Assembly (NCBI GenBank): GCA_025355035.1
Contig: JANXLS010001224.1
Span: forward strand, 1 to 6,035
DNA: 6,035 bases
Source: Planctomycetota bacterium
Lineage (GTDB): Bacteria; Planctomycetota; SZUA-567; H5-PLA8
Reading direction: 5' to 3'
Under the pieces are notes generated by a model, which was not told the origin of the DNA, did no database searches, and worked only from the letters and a program-made list of their open reading frames with translations. Below are positions 1 to 6,035 of this stretch, piece after piece. The translations under genes and the position numbers were made by a program. Position 1 is the first letter of the stretch. Each line of letters begins with the position of its first letter.

Positions 1-813
1 GGCCATGCCACGGATGTCTTCACCGGATGGGCCTGCGACTATCTGGAAGAGCGTGCAAAAGCCGCGCAACCCTTCTTCCTTTATCTCGCGTACAACGCCC
101 CGCACGATCCGATTCAGCCTCCGCCGGAGTGGGTGACAACAGTCATGCAACGCGAGCCCGGCATGGACCTGCGCCGAGCGAAACTCGTCGCGTTAATCGA
201 GCATCTCGATGCAGGAATCGGGAAAGTCCTGGAGACACTCGACTCAACCGGACTAGCCAAAAACACCCTCGTGATCTACACGTCGGACAACGGCGGCGTC
301 CTTGAAAATGGAGCGAATAATGGCCCCTGGCGCAGCGGAAAAACACACATGTACGAAGGTGGACTGCGTGTTCCCGGCGCGGCGCGTTGGCCCGGCGTCA
401 TTGCGCCCGGAAGCCAGACGACGCGCATGACGCTGACGATGGACGTCTTCGCCACAGCGTGTGCCGCGGCCGGCGTTGCGTTACCGCCGAAGCTCGACGC
501 CGTCAGTTTCCTCCCAACATTGCGCGGCGAAACTGAACCGCCAAGCGCGCGCGATTTTTATTTCGTCCGGCGCGAAGGCGGACCGATGTACGGAGGAAAA
601 ACGATCGAAGCCTTCCGCCGCGGGCCATGGAAAATCCTTCAGGACAGTCCCTTCGCTCCAATCGAATTGTACAACCTCGCGTCCGACCCGTTGGAGGCCG
701 AAAACCTCTCCAAGAAAGAGCGCAAAGTATTTCTGGAACTCTCCGAATCGCTGCGCAAGCAGGTTCAAGTAGGCGGACAAGTCCCATGGCAAGCGCCTTC
801 GGGCACACACTAG
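1..813 (+). CDS. Sulfatase (type I, arylsulfatase A-like), C-terminal part
   Basis: This is the 3' part of a sulfatase that hydrolyses sulfate esters, probably on a sulfated sugar or polysaccharide. The frame is open from base 1, so the start and the N-terminal CxPxR motif that matures to formylglycine lie outside the window. About 270 residues are visible. PFFLYLAYNAPHDP (fragment residues 24-37) carries the conserved active-site-region His35. TSDNGG (residues 94-99) matches the metal-binding Asp-Asn of the family. GKTHMYEGGLRVP (113-125) holds the conserved Lys114 and the typical Y-E-G-G-x-R-x-P block. The end, with ELYNLASDPLEAENL, is the usual C-terminal signature of the family (LYDL..DP.E..NL). 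A GTG at 133 could be mistaken for a start, but homology clearly continues upstream of it. The exact substrate cannot be assigned. The stop codon lies inside the left end of the palindrome at 810-975. The gene converges on the minus-strand oxidoreductase. Confidence 0.93.
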   Translation, partial: GHATDVFTGWACDYLEERAKAAQPFFLYLAYNAPHDPIQPPPEWVTTVMQREPGMDLRRAKLVALIEHLDAGIGKVLETLDSTGLAKNTLVIYTSDNGGVLENGANNGPWRSGKTHMYEGGLRVPGAARWPGVIAPGSQTTRMTLTMDVFATACAAAGVALPPKLDAVSFLPTLRGETEPPSARDFYFVRREGGPMYGGKTIEAFRRGPWKILQDSPFAPIELYNLASDPLEAENLSKKERKVFLELSESLRKQVQVGGQVPWQAPSGTH

Positions 814-975
814 AGCGGTTTTCAAATGTCTGAAGACAAATCTGCTTGCGACGGGCTGCGCGGTACTTCGTCAGACTCGCTTAACGTAGTCTCCAAATAC
901 GTTTCGCTCGTCTTCCTCGTCCCGCTTTCCCGGCGCGGCGCATCTTTGTCTCCATCCATTTGAAAAATGCTCTAG
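810..975. repeat. 166-bp long imperfect palindrome (MITE-like or large-hairpin repeat)
   Basis: The two ends are inverted copies: 810-840 pairs with 945-975, matching at 26 of 31 positions, and the outermost seven (CTAGAGC and GCTCTAG) are perfect. The symmetry is not limited to the ends. A GCG(A/C)CGGG block and, near the middle, AGAC..GC..AACGTA (873-888) pair with inverted partners in the right arm. The innermost stem AACGTA/TACGTT (883-888 and 898-903) closes a nine-base loop at 889-897. The centre of symmetry, about 892.5, coincides with the midpoint of the terminal repeats, so the whole unit is one hairpin with arms of nearly 80 bases. No target-site duplication is evident, and there is no transposase. 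It lies between two convergent genes and contains the sulfatase TAG (811-813). The arms and symmetry are read directly from the sequence. Mobility, copy number and function are inference. Confidence 0.8.
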
Positions 976-1014
976 ATCGCGAACGCGTTCACTGCATCGA
1001 CGAAAATTTTCTGT

Positions 1015-1050
1015 AAAAAAAGCGCGCACGACTTTGGGTCCGTGCGCGCT
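1015..1050 (-). terminator. Rho-independent terminator of the Tat-exported oxidoreductase gene
   Basis: A perfect 10-bp stem, AGCGCGCACG (1021-1030) with CGTGCGCGCT (1041-1050), encloses a 10-base loop. Read on the minus strand, the stem is followed directly by seven T residues (1015-1021 on the plus strand are all A, the last one overlapping the stem). It lies 24 bases past the stop codon of the minus-strand gene ending at 1075, which is the normal place for its terminator. There is no matching T tract on the plus side, so it is oriented for the minus strand. Confidence 0.9.
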
Positions 1051-1074
1051 CCAACAACCGTATTCGTCTCTCTT

Positions 1075-2463
1075 TTAATATTCGCGTTTCTTCAACCCCG
1101 GCTCCGGCTGCGGATACATTCCGTCTGCGTCCGGCGTAACTGGGGCTGGGGAGTCCTTCGTCAGCGTTTCCAATCCCGGCGCGAATTCGTGGTCGCAATT
1201 CAGCATTTGGTCGAACGTCACCGTCTGGCCAATGTGCGCCGCCATGCGTCCCATGCTCGTCGCCACGCTCGCTTCAACGCCGCGTTTCACTTCGTTGTAC
1301 GGCTTGTCGTTGCGGATCGCGTCGATCAGCTCATCCCATTCGTTCTGGTACGCACTGGTCTTGTCATTCGATTCCCACACCAGATTTTTCGGATCGTCGT
1401 TCTGTCCTTTGAAGATCGCGGATGGCCCGTCGCAATCCTTGTTGCGCGACGCGATCGCCAGCCCCTTCGTTCCGTGCACGTAGCTCGAATACATATTTTC
1501 GGCGCCCGCCATGCAGCGACCGTCAAAGAACATCTTCGAACCGTCCGGATACGTGTACTCGATCGCGTAGCTGTCAAAATTCTGATCGACGTACCTCACG
1601 CCGTTTCCAGCGCTGCGATAGTTCCGTCCGCCGACGCCCTGGGCCTTGATCGGCCACGCGTTCTTCATCCAGCACAAATGATCGATGATGTGAATATAGA
1701 AGTCGCTGAACGCCCCGCCACCAGCCCACAGCAACGCGTGGAATTTCTGCACCTGATAATCCAGCTCGCTGATTCCCTTCGGCTTCGGCAGCGTGTTGAA
1801 ATGTCCCACTGGACCTGACATGCGATAGCCGCGCATCGCGATGATCTCGCCGAGTTCGCCGTTTTGAATTCGGTCATGGAGTTCAACCAAATTCTTGGCA
1901 TGCCGCGACATCAGCCCCACGCCGACTTTCAAGTTCTTCGCAGTGGCCTCTTCGCCCAGCAACAGCATCCGCTTGCTCGTCGGACCGTCCGCCGTCAGCG
2001 GCTTCTCCATGAAGACATTGACGCCCTTCTCGATCGCGTATTTGAAGTGCACCCCGCGGAATGCCAGCGGTGTCGCAAAGATTGCAACGTCGCCCTTCTT
2101 TAGACAATCGATCGCCTTCTTGTATGCATCGAAGCCGATGAACCGGCGATCCTCCGGCACGTCCATCTTGTCCTTATTGTCGGGAAATTTTTTGGAGAGG
2201 CTTTCGAAACTGGCTTTCATCCGATGCTCATAAGCATCCGCCATGGCTACCAGCTTGACGGGTCCGGTCTTGGTGTCCAAAGCGTTTTTCGCCGCCCCGC
2301 TGCCACGACCGCCGCACCCGATCAACGCCACCTGAATCAAATCATTTCCCGCCGCCCAAGCGCGCGAGCCAATCGCCCCCGCCAAGGCCGAAAGAGCAAT
2401 CGCGGGAGCCGTCGTTTTCAAAAAATCGCGACGTGAAGTCGTCTGTGTCTCACTGTTTTTCAT
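1075..2463 (-). CDS. Tat-exported Gfo/Idh/MocA family oxidoreductase
   Basis: A 462-residue NAD(P)-dependent sugar or cyclitol dehydrogenase-type protein, predicted to be exported folded by the Tat system. The N-terminus has SRRDFLK (twin Arg at 11-12), a hydrophobic stretch (about 19-33), and a likely signal peptidase site after AWA (35-37). The Rossmann domain follows, with ALIGCGGRGSG (46-56) carrying the glycine-rich nucleotide-binding loop and an acidic residue at the end of the second strand (Asp76). MEKPL (152-156) holds the family's catalytic-region Lys154. The C-terminal alpha/beta domain includes GGGAFSDFYIHIIDHLCW (248-265) with conserved Asp and His residues. The ATG at 2463 is chosen because it places the Tat signal at the very N-terminus. 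A longer frame from 2541 would put 26 charged residues before it. A weak GAAAGGA lies 13 bases upstream. Such Tat-tagged members are abundant in Planctomycetes and Verrucomicrobia. The substrate is unknown, and a role in processing sugars beside the sulfatase is inference. Confidence 0.92.
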   Translation of the reverse strand: MKNSETQTTSRRDFLKTTAPAIALSALAGAIGSRAWAAGNDLIQVALIGCGGRGSGAAKNALDTKTGPVKLVAMADAYEHRMKASFESLSKKFPDNKDKMDVPEDRRFIGFDAYKKAIDCLKKGDVAIFATPLAFRGVHFKYAIEKGVNVFMEKPLTADGPTSKRMLLLGEEATAKNLKVGVGLMSRHAKNLVELHDRIQNGELGEIIAMRGYRMSGPVGHFNTLPKPKGISELDYQVQKFHALLWAGGGAFSDFYIHIIDHLCWMKNAWPIKAQGVGGRNYRSAGNGVRYVDQNFDSYAIEYTYPDGSKMFFDGRCMAGAENMYSSYVHGTKGLAIASRNKDCDGPSAIFKGQNDDPKNLVWESNDKTSAYQNEWDELIDAIRNDKPYNEVKRGVEASVATSMGRMAAHIGQTVTFDQMLNCDHEFAPGLETLTKDSPAPVTPDADGMYPQPEPGLKKREY

Positions 2464-2476
2464 CGTGATAATGGTA

Positions 2477-2483
2477 TCCTTTC
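2477..2483 (-). promoter_or_regulatory. Possible ribosome binding site for the Tat oxidoreductase
   Basis: On the minus strand the sequence is GAAAGGA, 13 bases before the ATG at 2463. The purine run resembles a Shine-Dalgarno site, but the spacing is longer than the usual 5-9 bases, so it supports the start only weakly. The position of the Tat motif is the stronger argument for this start. Confidence 0.35.
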
Positions 2484-2511
2484 GCAGTGAATACACCACC
2501 GTTCTGTATCG

Positions 2512-2542
2512 ATTGCGCAAAAAAACATCTGGCGAGCGCAAT
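2512..2542. promoter_or_regulatory. Inverted repeat upstream of the Tat oxidoreductase (possible operator)
   Basis: A perfect 7-bp inverted repeat, ATTGCGC (2512-2518) and GCGCAAT (2536-2542), is separated by 17 bases that include a run of seven A. It sits about 50-80 bases upstream of the start at 2463, where a promoter or operator would be expected. No convincing -35/-10 pair could be placed with it. It could be a regulator site, a small hairpin in the leader, or chance. Confidence 0.3.
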
Positions 2543-2624
2543 TCCTCATGGTGGGGGTACGGAGATGCAATAAAAGGGACCGAGACCGTTTCTTGTGAGT
2601 CGCGCGCGCCGCTAAAATCTCACG

Positions 2625-2700
2625 CTCTCCCCTCACCCCGCGCATGGGTACATGCGTCGACCCTCTCCAACAGGAGAGGGCAACGGCCTGCCCCTACCCC
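2625..2700. repeat. REP-like double-hairpin intergenic repeat
   Basis: Two adjacent perfect hairpins are visible: CGCATG/CATGCG (2641-2646 and 2651-2656, four-base loop) and CCCTCTCC/GGAGAGGG (2661-2668 and 2673-2680, loop AACA). They are flanked by near-identical direct repeats, CCCCTCACCCC (2629-2639) and CCCCTACCCC (2691-2700). The right-hand copy contains the stop codon of the minus-strand gene ending at 2694. The arrangement resembles the REP-type palindromic repeats scattered between genes in many bacteria, with C-rich flanks and a GGAGAGGG stem. No T tract follows on the minus strand, so it is not a standard intrinsic terminator, although the stems could stabilise the 3' end of the upstream message. 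Family membership is inferred. Confidence 0.65.
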
Positions 2701-3770
2701 ACTAATTTCACGGTTCGCTTTTCCTTTGCACTTAACACGGCCGAATCCACAATTTGCTGACCAACCCGGCTGAGTTCGGGCGACAACGGGCCCTCAATCG
2801 GCTTGCCCTTCTCGATGCAATCCAACACGTATTGCACTGGATTTTGTCCGGGGAATTGCAGGGAATCGACCGGCATCTCAAAACCCTCCGGCCGTTGCCG
2901 CGTCTGCACCCGAACCGTTTTGTCGTAATCGTATGCGCTGACCGTTCCTTCCGTGCCGACGACCACGAATCCGCAGCGCGGCTGAGGCTGCAAAATCCAC
3001 GGATCGGTAAACGTGCCCCAGCGCGTCTCCATTTTCGACAACCCGTGAGCGTAGCGCACCACTGTCACGCTGTGCTCATCGACTTCCAGTCCCTTCGGCT
3101 CATCGACCACCGTTGTTACTTCGATCGGCGCGCGCCCGTTCTGGAACCACGTCCCCATCGTCGCGCCGTAGCCCATGTAATCCAGCAGCGACCCGCCGCC
3201 TTCCGATTTTTTGTAGAACCAACTGTTTGGCTTTTGCGCCGCCACATCCTCGGCCGTCACAACGACCTTGTCCGCCGCATGCCACAACGGCCCGCGGTTT
3301 CCGCCGTAATGATGGAATTCCACGCACTCGCCAATCGTCCCTTCATCCAACAGCCGACGCACCGTTGTGTACGGCGGAAACCAGCGCAGCGGCCAGTTGA
3401 TCGCGAGTTGCTTCCCACTCTTTTTCATCGCCGCGATCATCGCGTCCGCTTCTGCCAGCGACGCCGCAAATGGCTTCTCCACGATCGCATGGACGCCATA
3501 AGGAGCTACCTTCTCGACCCACTCCCCATGCTTCGCCGTCGCCGGGCAGAGCAGCACCAGATCCGGCTTCGTCTGCTCCAAACACGCGCGGTAATCCGTG
3601 AACGCCAGCTCCGGCGGAATGTTAAAATTCCGCAGAACGTCCTTCATCCGCCCCGGCGTATCGTCGCAGACACCGACAATCTCAACATTCGGATGCTCAA
3701 ACGCCATGCGCAGATTGTCACCCATGTGCATGTGATCGAAATTAATCCCAGCCACTCGCCACTTTCGCAT
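2694..3770 (-). CDS. Gfo/Idh/MocA family oxidoreductase with atypical N-terminal motif (cytoplasmic)
   Basis: A 358-residue protein of the glucose-fructose oxidoreductase/inositol dehydrogenase superfamily, without a signal peptide. Residues 1-120 form the Rossmann domain: the first strand KWRVAGINFDHMHMGDNL (3-20), the second strand ending in CDD (35-37), and VEKPF (97-101) with the conserved Lys99. INWPLRWFPPY (124-134) follows, and GGGSLLDYMGYG (191-202) is the usual start of the substrate-domain helix. In place of the canonical GxGxxG/A the first loop reads G-I-N-F-D-H-M-H-M-G, rich in His and Met, so nucleotide binding may be altered. The ATG at 3770 is chosen because GGAG lies six bases upstream and the fold starts there. 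In-frame ATGs at 3815 and 3917 give longer forms, but neither adds domain sequence. The stop lies in a repeat, and the Tat-exported relative lies 230 bases downstream. The substrate is unknown. Confidence 0.9.
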   Translation of the reverse strand: MRKWRVAGINFDHMHMGDNLRMAFEHPNVEIVGVCDDTPGRMKDVLRNFNIPPELAFTDYRACLEQTKPDLVLLCPATAKHGEWVEKVAPYGVHAIVEKPFAASLAEADAMIAAMKKSGKQLAINWPLRWFPPYTTVRRLLDEGTIGECVEFHHYGGNRGPLWHAADKVVVTAEDVAAQKPNSWFYKKSEGGGSLLDYMGYGATMGTWFQNGRAPIEVTTVVDEPKGLEVDEHSVTVVRYAHGLSKMETRWGTFTDPWILQPQPRCGFVVVGTEGTVSAYDYDKTVRVQTRQRPEGFEMPVDSLQFPGQNPVQYVLDCIEKGKPIEGPLSPELSRVGQQIVDSAVLSAKEKRTVKLVG

Positions 3771-3776
3771 GTGAAT

Positions 3777-3780
3777 CTCC
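3777..3780 (-). promoter_or_regulatory. Ribosome binding site fixing the start at 3770
   Basis: The minus strand reads GGAG, then six bases (ATTCAC), then the ATG at 3770-3768. The match and spacing are good. This site decides between this start and the in-frame ATGs at 3815 and 3917. No comparable site was seen before the one at 3815. Confidence 0.65.
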
Positions 3781-3888
3781 GGTTGAATTGTGATGAAGGA
3801 ACTCGCTTGCGGCATTTGTCTCGTAAAGAACCAAAGACGCAATGGAAAAAAGAATGAAATACGCGTTTGAACAAGCTTCATTCGCAAA

Positions 3889-6035
3889 TTACGGCGCGGC
3901 CGACTTCGCTCGGTCAAATCCCACTGTCCGCCCAGGCACGTCGAAATGTACCGCCAGGAGCGTCTTGAAAAACGGCGTCCCGATCACGTTCAATTGTGCA
4001 AGCCCCGCCCGCGCAACCGGCCCCATCACGCTCGACCCATCCACCACGCGCCCCTCAATATTTGCGAACGAGCCCTTGCCGAATTCCAGTGTCGAAAACG
4101 TCGTCAGATACACCGGTAAATCCTGCTTGATATTGACATCGAAAACACGCGCCATCGCCAGCGGCGGTTCTGTCACAGCGTATCCCAGCTCCGCTGGTTT
4201 TTTGAACGCAACGACCATCGGCGTATCCGCGCCTGTATCCAACAGAAACGTCACCGCGTTTTTCTGGTTGAGCGTCCCAACACAATGCGGCCGCAACGGC
4301 GATGATCCCGGCACTTGCACCAGCGTTTGAGAAATCCGCTCGATTCCAGCGCTTGGGCTCGGAAGCTTCGACCCCGCAGGCCACAGGACCAGTTCCGAAC
4401 GTTCGAAGTCCAGCGAGCACCGCGTTTTTCCCAGCACATCCATTCCCAGCACGAAATCGATCTGTTCGAACTTCGTCCCCGGCCCTTGATCCATCCGCGC
4501 CATCGTCTGATTCTTGATCACATTTTCGCCGATTTTCAGCGAATCCGCCGACACCATCTGCACTGAAAACCGCCCGGCCATATGTCCCAGCAAATTCTCC
4601 GCACCGACCGGTTTCAGCCCATCGACTTTCACGCGCGCTGAATTCAACAGCGACACTTCCGTTCCCGTATCGACAATCGCTTCCGCGTCCACTTTGTCGT
4701 TGAACCGCACCATTATAAATATCCGATTCCCGACAATCTTAAACGGCACAACATTCGTCCCGCGCGGATATTCCGGCGCCTTTTTCGCGACCGATTCGGC
4801 TTTTTTCGTCACCTCATTCGGCTTCGTTACCGGAGCAGTCAACTCCGCCAAACCCGCTTTCGCCCCAGCATGTTTCGCATCGATTTTCAAAGCCGCTTCG
4901 AACTCTGCGATCGCCTCCGCCTTCTTTGAATTCAGAACCAACGCCCGAGCCAAACCGCAATGCGCTTCCGCATTCGCGTCGTCGTAAACCAACGCCCGCC
5001 GATAGCTCGTCTCCGAAAGCGCCATGTCACCGCTCATTGCGTAACACCGCCCCAGATTATTCCAGACCGAAACATCCGCCGACGGCAAAGCCGACAGATC
5101 GTTCAACGTGCGCAACGCCCCAGCCAAATCCTTGCGCTGCACTTGCAAACTCGCCAGCATCGTCCGAGCCTGAACATTCTCCGGCTCCGTCGCAATCAAT
5201 TCCTCAACCCACTTCCCCGCATTCGGATCACCTTTTCGCAGAGCCAAATCGGCCAAACCCACGCGCGCCGGAAAGTATTTCACATCGATCTTCAACGCCG
5301 CGGCATAGGCTTTTTCCGCACCGCTCGAATCCCCCAACGCCAACTTTGCCGCCGCCAAATTCGCCTGAGCTCCCGCGGATTCGGGTCTCAACGCAATCGC
5401 CGCCTCCAACACCGGCACCGCCTCCGCCGCGCGCTGCTCTTCAACATAGGCCCCGCCCAAATTCACCAACATCAGCGCGAACACCTCCCGCCGCTTCGCA
5501 TTTCCCAACACATAGCCCGACTTCAAATCGCTCTCGTTCAATTTGAATTCATGCTGGTAGTACGCGTCCGCATGTTCCATCCCGCGTTGTGCCGGATCGA
5601 AATTTCGTCGCGTCGTCCCGTCATTAAAACGAACCAACATATGCCCCGAATCCGACGATCGGCTCGGTACCGGCACGCCATACATTTTGATTCCCGTCTC
5701 TTCCGCCAGAGCCAGACACAAGACCGAAAGTCCCAAACAATTCCCGCGCCTATTCCGCAACACATCCGTCAATAAAAACGCGGCGGAATCATCCCGCTCG
5801 GGCAGTCCGAATTGTTCTTTCGCAAATAGAAATCGAGTCAAACATTCAGCCTGCGTTTTCTGAAGACTGTTGCCGCCAAGGAGCGCATTGAATTCGCCTG
5901 CCAGTTTCTTAAAGCTTTTGCGCTCCGCCTCGATATCGAGCTCCGGATGTGCTTGCTTACAGATCAACAACGCGGCATCTAACACCCGTACTTGAGCTTC
6001 CGGCCTTCGCACATAATCCAACACCTCGCGCGACA
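3889..6035 (-). CDS. Transglutaminase-like/TPR/tandem retropepsin-type aspartic protease fusion protein (5' end outside the window)
   Basis: At least 711 residues, numbered here from a GTG at 6024. The frame stays open to the window edge, so the real start, and any signal peptide, is not seen. Residues about 50-175 are transglutaminase-like and resemble SirB1: RRGNCLGLS with Cys96, GHMLVRF with His128 and NFDP with Asp143 form a complete Cys-His-Asp set. Residues 182-384 contain about six TPR units, for example VNLGGAYVEEQ and WNNLGRCYAMSGD. A Lys/Ala-rich linker (about 396-420) follows. Two retropepsin-like domains come next. Domain 1 (425-548) has AIVDTGTEVSLL (Asp452) and VLGMDVLG (526-532 region). 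Domain 2 (563-705) has FLLDTGADTPMV (Asp596) and VIGTPFF. Both keep the DTG and the later hydrophobic-Gly motif expected of active proteases. TPRs suggest protein binding, and the two protease lobes could pair within one chain. Cellular location, targets and actual activity are unknown. The next minus-strand gene starts 118 bases downstream, and no terminator was seen between them. Confidence 0.9.
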   Translation of the reverse strand, partial: SREVLDYVRRPEAQVRVLDAALLICKQAHPELDIEAERKSFKKLAGEFNALLGGNSLQKTQAECLTRFLFAKEQFGLPERDDSAAFLLTDVLRNRRGNCLGLSVLCLALAEETGIKMYGVPVPSRSSDSGHMLVRFNDGTTRRNFDPAQRGMEHADAYYQHEFKLNESDLKSGYVLGNAKRREVFALMLVNLGGAYVEEQRAAEAVPVLEAAIALRPESAGAQANLAAAKLALGDSSGAEKAYAAALKIDVKYFPARVGLADLALRKGDPNAGKWVEELIATEPENVQARTMLASLQVQRKDLAGALRTLNDLSALPSADVSVWNNLGRCYAMSGDMALSETSYRRALVYDDANAEAHCGLARALVLNSKKAEAIAEFEAALKIDAKHAGAKAGLAELTAPVTKPNEVTKKAESVAKKAPEYPRGTNVVPFKIVGNRIFIMVRFNDKVDAEAIVDTGTEVSLLNSARVKVDGLKPVGAENLLGHMAGRFSVQMVSADSLKIGENVIKNQTMARMDQGPGTKFEQIDFVLGMDVLGKTRCSLDFERSELVLWPAGSKLPSPSAGIERISQTLVQVPGSSPLRPHCVGTLNQKNAVTFLLDTGADTPMVVAFKKPAELGYAVTEPPLAMARVFDVNIKQDLPVYLTTFSTLEFGKGSFANIEGRVVDGSSVMGPVARAGLAQLNVIGTPFFKTLLAVHFDVPGRTVGFDRAKSAAP

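Noticed and set aside
810..975. Insertion sequence
   Set aside because: There are inverted ends, but the 166-base unit has no room for a transposase and no visible target-site duplication. Only a non-autonomous or structural repeat is supported.
1042..1818. Plus-strand open frame of 258 codons
   Set aside because: It is antisense to the Tat oxidoreductase and crosses its terminator hairpin. The product is low in recognisable structure, and the minus-strand gene has clear domains.
2464..2541. N-terminal extension of the Tat oxidoreductase to an ATG at 2541
   Set aside because: It would place 26 residues, many charged, ahead of the twin-arginine signal peptide, which belongs at the N-terminus.
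2464..2600. Sigma-70-like promoter for the Tat oxidoreductase (TTGCGC with a TGTATT 19 bases on)
   Set aside because: The hexamers match poorly and the spacing is too long, so the match is not better than chance.
2754..3857. Long plus-strand open frame of 367 codons
   Set aside because: It lies opposite the Gfo/Idh/MocA gene, and its translation is Arg/His-rich with no family motifs, as expected for the complement of a GC-biased gene.
3771..3917. N-terminal extension of the second oxidoreductase to ATGs at 3815 or 3917
   Set aside because: The extra residues have no domain match, and the frame from 3917 would overlap the end of the upstream gene. The ATG at 3770 has a well-spaced GGAG.
4926..5775. 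Plus-strand frames rich in Pro/Ser/Arg opposite the TPR region
   Set aside because: Their composition is typical of the reverse complement of Ala-rich TPR coding sequence. No motif or ribosome binding site was seen.
6022..6024. GTG at 6024 as the start of the transglutaminase-TPR-protease protein
   Set aside because: The frame stays open to the window edge and no ribosome binding site is visible upstream in the remaining 11 bases, so the true start is probably outside the window.

Overview
The window most likely comes from a bacterium of the Planctomycetes-Verrucomicrobia group, with a lean towards Verrucomicrobiota. The grounds are a type I sulfatase next to two Gfo/Idh/MocA oxidoreductases, one carrying a twin-arginine signal peptide, together with moderately high GC and long structured intergenic repeats. 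This is an inference from gene content, not a phylogenetic placement.

Layout. Bases 1-813 (+) are the C-terminal part of a sulfatase whose start lies outside the window. Bases 810-975 form one long imperfect palindrome whose left end contains the sulfatase stop codon. Bases 1015-1050 are a clear intrinsic terminator for the minus-strand gene that follows. Bases 1075-2463 (-) encode a Tat-exported Gfo/Idh/MocA oxidoreductase. Bases 2464-2693 are intergenic and hold a REP-like double hairpin at 2625-2700 that runs into the stop codon of the next gene. Bases 2694-3770 (-) encode a second, cytoplasmic Gfo/Idh/MocA protein with an altered nucleotide-binding motif. Bases 3771-3888 are a short spacer. 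Bases 3889-6035 (-) encode a large multidomain protein, open at the window edge: a transglutaminase-like (SirB1-type) domain, about six TPR repeats, and two retropepsin-type aspartic protease domains in tandem, each with an intact DTG.

How the genes may work together. Sulfatases and Gfo/Idh/MocA enzymes commonly sit together in PVC genomes, where they are thought to desulfate polysaccharides and oxidise or rearrange the released sugars. The exported and cytoplasmic oxidoreductases here could act in sequence on one substrate, but that substrate cannot be read from the sequence. The three minus-strand genes share a direction, but gaps of 118 and 230 bases and the structured repeat between the two oxidoreductases argue against a tight operon. 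The transglutaminase-TPR-protease protein has no obvious link to sugar metabolism. It is the most unusual protein here. The long palindrome at 810-975 is the most unusual DNA element.
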